Assembly: GCA_028565635.1 (NCBI GenBank)
Contig: JAOXYB010053112.1
Span: forward strand, 1 to 11,449
Source of the DNA: Phoronis ovalis
Taxonomy: Eukaryota > Phoronida > Phoronidae
Length of the DNA: 11,449 bases
Reading direction: 5' to 3'
Shown: one piece after another, positions 9,501-11,449 of the stretch
How positions within the stretch are numbered: position 1 is the stretch's first letter
How the letters are laid out: each line of letters starts with the position of its first letter
Position numbers and translations under genes: made by a program
The notes under the pieces: model-generated
What the model was told of the DNA's origin: nothing
The model's database searches: none
Seen by the model: the letters and a program-made list of their open reading frames with translations, nothing else

Positions 9501-10394
9501 TTAATTTTAATACAGTAGGAAATGCTTACTCGATAAGCACAAAATAATGAAACTAGTTTTAGCTGTAACTGGTTATGCATTTTTAATGATTCGTTTCATT
9601 TTCCTTTATCTGCAGTGTCTCACAGGACGTGAATGGTATAGACAACAAGCTACAAGAGCTGTCAATCAGGCTATAGGACGTGTCATTCGTCACAGACAAG
9701 ACTATGGTGCTATTTTATTATGTGATACAAGGTACTGTAATTTACTTTCTGTCATTCAATAACAATATATTCAAACTCTTCTTAAGAAATCCACAAATTG
9801 TTTAAACTGCCGTTTATTTTGTAGTGGTTCATTAGCTTTCCTTGATGAAATATGCAAGTTTGACCAGTACGTAACATAGTATAACTCTAATCTGATATAC
9901 ATATCTCAAAATTTTAGGTTCACTAAGGCAGATAGCGTCAATCAACTGCCAGCCTGGGTGAGACCAAAAGTTAAAAAGTACGACAGTTTTGGCCAAGCTT
10001 TACGAGATTTGTCAAATTTCTTCAAAACGGCTGCACAGATAGTAAGTTATTTAAGTAAAGACTTACAAGCATGTCTTTGTGGTTTGTTCTAATTCTCTGG
10101 CTAACTTGCTTGGAGAATGTGTTTTCCTTTATTTAGGGTAGAATGTTGTTGGCTTGCATGACTTGACTTATTGTTAAATTATGCACCATATGTTTTTCTT
10201 AATATGTTTCACTAAAAGTAGTCAATAGCAACTCTCTTACTTTCAGTGCCCAACACCTAACATTAAACCAAGAAAAGCGGCAGCCATCAACCAGAGTGCA
10301 TGTTTTCTGCCGACTACATCACAGTTCAGACAAAAGGAAGTTACTAAAGCCAGTCATGTTGAAACCCATATGCCCAGTCTGTTACCAGAAACAG
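428..10394 (+). CDS. RTEL1: RTEL1 ortholog, Fe-S DNA helicase (21 exons in window, 3' end unresolved)
   Basis: Joining 428-532, 1546-1744, 2325-2421, 2607-2749, 2952-3027, 3450-3534, 4255-4320, 4615-4771, 5207-5248, 5419-5497, 6058-6158, 6311-6444, 6789-7009, 7381-7494, 7926-8052, 8482-8559, 8803-8880, 9115-9252, 9616-9731, 9918-10041 and 10247-10394 gives 809 uninterrupted codons plus one base. The product aligns along its length with animal RTEL1: FPFQPYKCQ near the N terminus, Walker A GTGKT 46-50, SRTHSQL 114-120, Fe-S cysteines 147/165/174/209, DEAH 252-255, TSGTLAP 486-492, FFPSY 567-571, SEGLDF 636-641 and [12 protein letters not shown] 698-709. RTEL1 is a nuclear 5'-3' SF2 (XPD-family) helicase that dismantles D-loops, telomeric T-loops and G-quadruplexes. 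XPD, FANCJ and DDX11 fit less well: the motif VI block and N terminus are RTEL1-like. The ATG at 428 has A at -3 and G at +4 and places the conserved N terminus two residues longer than human. C-terminal harmonin-like and RING modules are not seen in the window. Confidence 0.96.
533..1545 (+). other. RTEL1: Intron 1 (repeat-bearing)
   Basis: A GT-AG intron of 1013 nt. Its first half holds a G12 run and the degenerate array described separately. The second half (about 1100-1545) is plain AT-rich sequence in which I see no gene. A 67-codon open frame at 896-1099 lies over the repeat and has no recognisable protein character. Confidence 0.85.
634..960. repeat. Degenerate short-unit array with G12 tract
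   Basis: Begins with 12 consecutive G (634-645). About seven imperfect copies of a unit close to aatggggtatgtttttagc follow, at about 664, 729, 759, 780, 832, 862 and 894, with irregular spacing of 21-65 nt. The final copy runs into GC-richer sequence ending near ctgtactcccaggg. It looks like an eroded minisatellite inside a dispersed repeat. I recognise no transposon coding sequence or target-site duplication. Confidence 0.65.
1546..1744 (+). CDS. RTEL1: RTEL1 exon 2 (residues 36-102), Walker A
   Basis: Opens with [25 protein letters not shown] (46-50) is the Walker A P-loop that binds ATP, with Lys49 as the catalytic lysine. After SLAW the exon encodes a polar, poorly conserved insert rich in Q, N and D, matching the variable loop between motifs I and Ia in RTEL1. 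Acceptor tttag|tca; donor caag|gtaagc; ends in phase 1. Confidence 0.95.
1745..2324 (+). other. RTEL1: Intron 2
   Basis: A GT-AG intron of 580 nt, strongly AT-rich, with a tttttagc-like acceptor. The open frame at 1673-1876 is exon 2 sequence in the wrong frame plus intron. I see no gene or clear repeat here. Confidence 0.85.
2325..2421 (+). CDS. RTEL1: RTEL1 exon 3 (residues 102-134), motif Ia
   Basis: Encodes [20 protein letters not shown], the motif Ia strand and helix that contact single-stranded DNA in XPD-family helicases. Enters in phase 1 (G|CA) and leaves in phase 2 with donor acag|gtgctt. Confidence 0.95.
2607..2749 (+). CDS. RTEL1: RTEL1 exon 4 (residues 134-182), first three Fe-S cysteines
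   Basis: Encodes [13 protein letters not shown], then LCRAK and QCNLYNN. Cys147, Cys165 and Cys174 are the first three ligands of the 4Fe-4S cluster that shapes the DNA-separating wedge. Their spacing matches human RTEL1 (145/163/172) with a constant offset of two. Acceptor tttcag|tgt; donor gaag|gtaatt; ends in phase 1. Confidence 0.95.
2952..3027 (+). CDS. RTEL1: RTEL1 exon 5 (residues 182-207)
   Basis: Encodes a lysine-rich stretch followed by [17 protein letters not shown], the conserved D-I-E-D-L-V segment between the third and fourth Fe-S cysteines. The last codons lie in a run of ten adenines directly before the donor aaaag|gtaggt, phase 2. Confidence 0.93.
3028..3449 (+). other. RTEL1: Intron 5
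   Basis: A 422-nt GT-AG intron, AT-rich, ending in the acceptor cgttcacag. I see no gene, structured RNA or distinct repeat. Confidence 0.85.
3450..3534 (+). CDS. RTEL1: RTEL1 exon 6 (residues 207-235), fourth Fe-S cysteine
   Basis: Encodes RICPYYMAR and then [15 protein letters not shown]. Cys209 is the fourth cluster ligand, equivalent to human Cys207. The F-M-P-Y-N-Y-L-L-D segment is nearly invariant in RTEL1. Donor aaag|gtataa, phase 0. Confidence 0.95.
3535..4254 (+). other. RTEL1: Intron 6
   Basis: A 720-nt GT-AG intron. Its last 321 nt (from ATG 3934) are open and in frame with exon 7. That translation is unusually rich in F, I, W, M and Y, as expected from T-rich intron sequence. 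No family is recognisable, so I read it as intron. An antisense open frame at 3723-3950 also looks like chance. Confidence 0.8.
4255..4320 (+). CDS. RTEL1: RTEL1 exon 7 (residues 236-257), DEAH box
   Basis: A 22-codon exon in phase 0 at both ends. It encodes [20 protein letters not shown] and then N-L. D-E-A-H (252-255) is the Walker B motif that coordinates Mg2+ and activates water for ATP hydrolysis. Acceptor ttgcag|tct; donor ttg|gtaagt. Confidence 0.96.
4615..4771 (+). CDS. RTEL1: RTEL1 exon 8 (residues 258-310), ends at a GC donor
   Basis: Encodes [20 protein letters not shown], the family hallmark right after the DEAH box, then an acidic helical start of the Arch domain. The exon ends TCA G| followed by gcaagt, a GC donor matching the usual AG|GCAAGT pattern. 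Only this cut gives phase 1 and joins exon 9 in frame as Gly310. The nearby GT at 4776 would shift the frame. Confidence 0.92.
4772..5206 (+). other. RTEL1: Intron 8, GC-AG type
   Basis: A 435-nt intron that starts GCAAGT and ends TTTTCAG. It is AT-rich and I see no gene in it. The GC start is supported by reading-frame continuity and by a near-perfect remainder of the donor consensus. Confidence 0.85.
5207..5248 (+). CDS. RTEL1: RTEL1 exon 9 (residues 310-324)
   Basis: A 42-nt exon encoding [14 protein letters not shown]. The pattern matches the L-x-x-I-x-x-I/L-K helix before the 'LEGAID' region in human RTEL1. Phase 1 on both sides, so skipping it would keep the frame. Donor aaag|gtaatg. 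Confidence 0.85.
5419..5497 (+). CDS. RTEL1: RTEL1 exon 10 (residues 324-350)
   Basis: Encodes [20 protein letters not shown] and then SITRAG. It corresponds to the LEGAIDAVELP region of the Arch domain. Acceptor tttcag|cgg; donor gcat|gtacgt; ends in phase 2. Confidence 0.9.
5498..6057 (+). other. RTEL1: Intron 10 (carries fold-back element)
   Basis: A 560-nt GT-AG intron. Its middle holds the nested inverted repeat at 5592-5720. The rest is AT-rich, ends in the acceptor attatag, and shows no gene. Confidence 0.85.
5592..5720. repeat. Nested inverted-repeat (fold-back) element
   Basis: The arm at 5592-5638 pairs with the inverted arm at 5674-5720. The core of the left arm (5592-5617) also pairs with an extra inverted copy at 5639-5664 with only two mismatches in 26. 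This leaves two alternative hairpins sharing one left arm. The size and shape recall a fragment of a small non-coding MITE-like element. I see no clear target-site duplication and no coding capacity. Confidence 0.8.
6058..6158 (+). CDS. RTEL1: RTEL1 exon 11 (residues 350-384)
   Basis: Encodes [20 protein letters not shown] and then [14 protein letters not shown]. It matches the Y-I-F-E-L-F-x-x-A-x-I-T-F block of the Arch domain. Acceptor attatag|ctt; donor gatg|gtaagt; ends in phase 1. Confidence 0.93.
6311..6444 (+). CDS. RTEL1: RTEL1 exon 12 (residues 384-428)
   Basis: Encodes a polar start and then [17 protein letters not shown], equivalent to LQKLADIIQIVFS in human. It ends AKLAKSFK where the strand continues into exon 13 (SFK|VHI, human SYKVHI). 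Donor caag|gtaata, phase 0. Confidence 0.92.
6445..6788 (+). other. RTEL1: Intron 12
   Basis: A 344-nt intron. It contains a decoy acceptor/donor pair around 6605-6617 and another acceptor-like tttcag at 6675-6680. Neither gives an open in-frame exon. The acceptor used is aaaag at 6788. Confidence 0.8.
6789..7009 (+). CDS. RTEL1: RTEL1 exon 13 (residues 429-502), motif III region
   Basis: Encodes VHIRED, a lysine-rich linker, then [20 protein letters not shown] and [18 protein letters not shown]-x-GHSM and TSGTLAP (486-492, motif III) are diagnostic for RTEL1. The start follows a poor acceptor (aaaag). The frame is closed by a TAA just upstream, so the exon cannot begin earlier. A 65-codon frame at 6733-6930 is the wrong frame over this exon. 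Donor aaat|gtatgt, phase 2. Confidence 0.93.
7010..7380 (+). other. RTEL1: Intron 13
   Basis: A 371-nt AT-rich GT-AG intron ending attgttttag. Two chance open frames cross it (7045-7233 and the start of 7304-7507). I see no gene or repeat. Confidence 0.85.
7381..7494 (+). CDS. RTEL1: RTEL1 exon 14 (residues 502-540)
   Basis: Encodes [20 protein letters not shown] and then [18 protein letters not shown]. It matches the L-E-N-P-H-I-I...V-G-x-x-x-x-G-P-D-G-x-x-L block that opens helicase domain 2. Enters in phase 2 (AT|T, Ile502); donor caag|gtatgg, phase 2. Confidence 0.95.
7495..7925 (+). other. RTEL1: Intron 14
   Basis: A 431-nt GT-AG intron ending ctactttcag. An antisense open frame (7408-7725) covers exon 14 and part of this intron. 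It has no recognisable family features and I treat it as a shadow. Confidence 0.85.
7926..8052 (+). CDS. RTEL1: RTEL1 exon 15 (residues 540-582)
   Basis: Encodes [20 protein letters not shown] and then [20 protein letters not shown] and YWQ. The G-x-L-L/I-F-F-P-S-Y motif (563-571, motif IV) is standard for the family. The donor ggcag|gtaagt is near perfect, phase 0. Confidence 0.96.
8053..8481 (+). other. RTEL1: Intron 15 (contains an unexplained open frame)
   Basis: A 429-nt GT-AG intron. Skipping it gives [21 protein letters not shown], which matches the spacing of human RTEL1 exactly, so the intron call is firm. Within it, 8142-8354 is an open frame described separately. Confidence 0.85.
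8142..8354 (+). other. Open frame in intron 15, possible alternative exon
   Basis: 71 codons are open from the base after a pyrimidine-rich gttttag to a TAA at 8355. The frame agrees with the phase of exon 15. The first 28 codons (starting [20 protein letters not shown]) have coding-like composition and the later part less so. No donor I can see restores phase 0 for exon 16. If used, it would therefore give a truncating exon or an alternative 3' end that stops within helicase domain 2. No domain recognised. Confidence 0.25.
8482..8559 (+). CDS. RTEL1: RTEL1 exon 16 (residues 583-608)
   Basis: A 26-codon, phase 0/0 exon encoding [20 protein letters not shown] and then KINFQQ. F-V-E-P is the conserved strand before the Y-Y/F-E helix. 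Acceptor attgcag|aac; donor acag|gtctgt. Confidence 0.93.
8803..8880 (+). CDS. RTEL1: RTEL1 exon 17 (residues 609-634)
   Basis: Another 26-codon, phase 0/0 exon: [20 protein letters not shown] and then AVCRGK. A-V-C-R-G-K precedes motif V and is strongly conserved. Acceptor cctttag|gca; donor aaag|gtaaaa. Confidence 0.94.
9115..9252 (+). CDS. RTEL1: RTEL1 exon 18 (residues 635-680), motif V
   Basis: Encodes [20 protein letters not shown], then [10 protein letters not shown] and [15 protein letters not shown] (636-641) is motif V, which couples ATP and DNA binding. Acceptor ttgcag|gtg; donor tgag|gtattt, phase 0. The 100-codon antisense frame at 8967-9269 is a shadow of this exon. Confidence 0.96.
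9253..9615 (+). other. RTEL1: Intron 18
   Basis: A 363-nt GT-AG intron ending tatctgcag. It holds two copies of acaggaactgtg, 50 nt apart (9387-9398 and 9437-9448), which are probably incidental. I see no gene. Confidence 0.8.
9616..9731 (+). CDS. RTEL1: RTEL1 exon 19 (residues 681-719), motif VI
   Basis: Encodes [20 protein letters not shown] and then [30 protein letters not shown] (698-709) is motif VI with the arginine finger, in the exact RTEL1 form. Donor caag|gtactg, phase 2. Confidence 0.97.
9918..10041 (+). CDS. RTEL1: RTEL1 exon 20 (residues 719-760)
   Basis: Encodes [20 protein letters not shown] and then [20 protein letters not shown]. It matches the L-P-S-W-V-R-P...F-G-x-x-x-R-D-x-x-x-F-F end of the helicase core. 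Acceptor ttttag|gtt joins AG|G as Arg719; donor gata|gtaagt, phase 0. Confidence 0.95.
10247..10394 (+). CDS. RTEL1: RTEL1 exon 21 (residues 761-810), post-helicase linker
   Basis: Encodes a basic, low-complexity linker after the core (starts [16 protein letters not shown]), then [16 protein letters not shown]. The H-M-P-S-L end matches L-H-V-P-S-L in human RTEL1, so this is still conserved RTEL1 and not read-through. Donor acag|gtttgt, phase 1. If the donor is not used, the frame stops at TAA 10436-10438 after 14 more codons. The 79-codon frame at 10296-10535 is the wrong frame. Confidence 0.88.
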
Positions 10395-10590
10395 GTTTGT
10401 ATGTGTTATTATTGTTGTCAAAATGCTCAGTTTCCTAATATATATGTAGTGAATATGTTACATGGTTACATTGTAAACAATCGATGCAAAAATAATCCAC
10501 TTGCAGAATTATACCCAAGTGGAGATCTTGTTTAAAATTTAATTGTTGTTATCTTGTCATTGCATATTAATGAACTTTTTGGTGCTTATC

Positions 10591-10645
10591 CTATCTATAG
10601 GATATGCAGCATTGTTATCATCCTTGGCGTGGAAATGTTCAATAT
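10591..10645 (+). repeat. Exon-like direct repeat, copy 1
   Basis: 55 bp matching 11386-11440 at 45 of 55 positions, about 795 bp apart, in the same orientation. The shared block begins with an identical 10-base acceptor-like end and similarity fades just after caatat. Confidence 0.75.
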
Positions 10646-10647
10646 GA
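10601..10647 (+). CDS. Candidate alternative terminal RTEL1 exon, copy 1
   Basis: After the acceptor-like ctatctatag (10591-10600), phase 1 entry from exon 21 gives G-YAALLSSLAWKCSI and a TGA at 10645-10647. This would end the protein at about 824 residues. An AATAAA lies about 350 nt downstream. The tail has no known RTEL1 counterpart. It may instead be part of a dispersed repeat, since a diverged copy sits at 11396. Confidence 0.3.
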
Positions 10648-10765
10648 GCCATATTTACCTTTTTTAGCTAATAATAACTGTTCCAGCGTGAAAAAAGTGT
10701 GGGCAAGAGGAATATTAAGTAGAAAGGGAAAACTATGTAATGTGATTTTCAATTGTGACATGTAG
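10604..10765 (+). other. 53-codon open frame overlapping copy 1
   Basis: In another frame (phase 0 after the same AG) the sequence is open from ATG 10604 to a TAG at 10763-10765: MQHCYHPWRGNVQYEPYLPF and then a basic end with KKVWARG and SRKGK. I do not recognise it. It could be the tail of a decayed mobile-element ORF. Confidence 0.2.
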
Positions 10766-11000
10766 TTTTGAAGAAACAAGCAATTAACGCTATTTTTGGT
10801 AAATTTTTGGTAAATGTAGCATAAGTTTTTTAAATTAGCGCAATTTTTTTATTTGTAAATATTGTGAGTGCGCGTAAGGAACGTAGTTATTTTTAAGGTA
10901 TTTAAGGTTTAAATTGTCCCATACTTTTAGAAATAATTAAAATTTACGTTAATCTTTTGAAATGTATCAAGTTTAAATGTTAAATTGCAATTCTGAATGC

Positions 11001-11006
11001 AATAAA
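11001..11006 (+). terminator. Candidate poly(A) signal AATAAA
   Basis: An exact hexamer in the context gcaataaagaac, about 354 nt past the TGA of the candidate terminal exon at 10601-10647. It is the best-placed 3'-end signal after exon 21, although AT-rich sequence makes chance matches common. Confidence 0.35.
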
Positions 11007-11121
11007 GAACCTGTATTAGGAACTGGTCAGAAATAAGCATTAAATTGTGGAGAAAAAAAATCAATCCCGCTCCAGGACTTGCGCAAAAAAATATAACTCC
11101 TCTCCTTAGATAATGCACAAA

Positions 11122-11257
11122 GACTATGACCCCTCTTCCAGAAATTTGAATTAGGAGGCATTCATGCGAGTGCCTGCAGGGTGCGAAAAAAACTATGACC
11201 GCCTCTTCCAGAAATTTGACTTAGGAGGCTTTCATGCGAGTGCTTGCAGGGTGCGAA
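11122..11257. repeat. Tandem duplication of a ~67-bp GC-richer unit
   Basis: Copy 1 (about 11122-11187) and copy 2 (about 11191-11257) share gaaatttga, ttaggaggc, ttcatgcgagtgc and tgcagggtgcgaa. They differ by a few substitutions and one indel. The composition contrasts with the AT-rich surroundings and points to an inserted repeat element of unknown class. Confidence 0.85.
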
Positions 11258-11274
11258 GCCTAGCTAGGGGGTCT

Positions 11275-11288
11275 GGGGGCATGCCCCC
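11275..11288. repeat. Perfect GC-rich palindrome
   Basis: gggggcatgccccc is a perfect 14-bp palindrome directly after the tandem repeat, within gggggtctgggggcatgccc and continuing ccccggaaac. It probably belongs to the same inserted element. Confidence 0.8.
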
Positions 11289-11385
11289 CGGAAACATTTT
11301 TGAACATTTTATGCAGTTTTGGTGCATTCCTGGACTCTTCTTTGCCATGACACATTGTGTCACTTTTTGCTGTTTGCTGTTTATT

Positions 11386-11440
11386 CTATCTATAGGATAC
11401 ACAGCATTGGTATCGTCTTTCACGTGATAATTTTCAATAT
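11386..11440 (+). repeat. Exon-like direct repeat, copy 2
   Basis: The partner of 10591-10645. After the AG at 11394-11395, phase 1 entry from exon 21 would give G-YTALVSSFT and a TGA at 11425-11427. Phase 0 is open to the window end (DTQHWYRLSRDNFQY...). Either an alternative terminal exon or part of a repeat. Confidence 0.7.
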
Positions 11441-11449
11441 TGTTTATTT

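Larger units (their letters stand above)
10395..11449 (+). other. RTEL1: RTEL1 downstream region: intron, alternative 3' ends or 3' UTR
   Basis: No sequence here translates into the harmonin-like domains or RING expected further along a full-length RTEL1. The stretch holds the two exon-like copies, a poly(A) signal at 11001, the 67-bp tandem repeat and a GC-rich palindrome. It is either a long repeat-invaded intron or includes an alternative 3' end. Confidence 0.6.

Noticed and set aside
9825-9870. Exon-like stretch in intron 19 (gtag| ... tac|gtaaca) encoding [16 protein letters not shown]
   Set aside because: It enters in the right phase but leaves in phase 0, while exon 20 needs two incoming bases. 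Direct joining of exons 19 and 20 matches RTEL1 spacing.
428-10394. Assignment to XPD, FANCJ or DDX11 instead of RTEL1
   Set aside because: The N-terminal FPFQPYKCQ, the Fe-S cysteine spacing, SYWCFS-x-GHSM and [14 protein letters not shown] match RTEL1 specifically.

Overview
This window is a piece of nuclear DNA from an animal. It carries one recognisable protein-coding gene on the + strand, split into many short exons by AT-rich introns. The spliced exons encode a clear ortholog of RTEL1 (regulator of telomere elongation helicase 1), the iron-sulfur 5'-3' DNA helicase that unwinds D-loops, T-loops and G-quadruplexes. The intron-rich layout, the animal-type RTEL1 and the repeat fragments suggest an invertebrate, perhaps marine. 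I cannot name the phylum from sequence alone.

Layout. Positions 1-330 hold a short 3'-end-like stretch: a 22-codon open frame and an AATAAA at 310. This may be the tail of an upstream gene. Positions 384-532 are the first RTEL1 exon, with the ATG at 428. Twenty further exons follow up to 10394. All 20 junctions keep the reading frame. Nineteen introns are GT-AG and one (intron 8) is GC-AG. The exons in the window give about 809 residues: helicase domain 1 with Walker A (GTGKT, 46-50), four Fe-S cysteines (147, 165, 174, 209) and DEAH (252-255); the Arch region; and helicase domain 2 with motifs V and VI (635-709). A short linker ends in a conserved H-x-P-S-L segment. The harmonin-like domains, RING and PIP box of long RTEL1 proteins are not seen. 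Either they lie beyond the right edge, or the gene ends in one of two short exon-like copies at 10601 and 11396.

Introns and repeats. Intron 1 holds a G12 run and a degenerate array of a 'tggggtatgtttttagc'-like unit (about 634-960). Intron 10 holds a nested fold-back element (5592-5720). After exon 21 there is an 82%-identical pair of exon-like segments (10591-10645 and 11386-11440), a poly(A) signal at 11001, a 67-bp tandem duplication (11122-11257) and a GC-rich palindrome (11275-11288). Intron 15 contains a 71-codon open frame that starts exactly at a splice-acceptor-like TAG.

I see no CRISPR, operon, tRNA, rRNA, complete transposon or new defence-type system. The most informative oddities are the GC-AG intron, the duplicated candidate terminal exon, the fold-back element and the unexplained open frame in intron 15.
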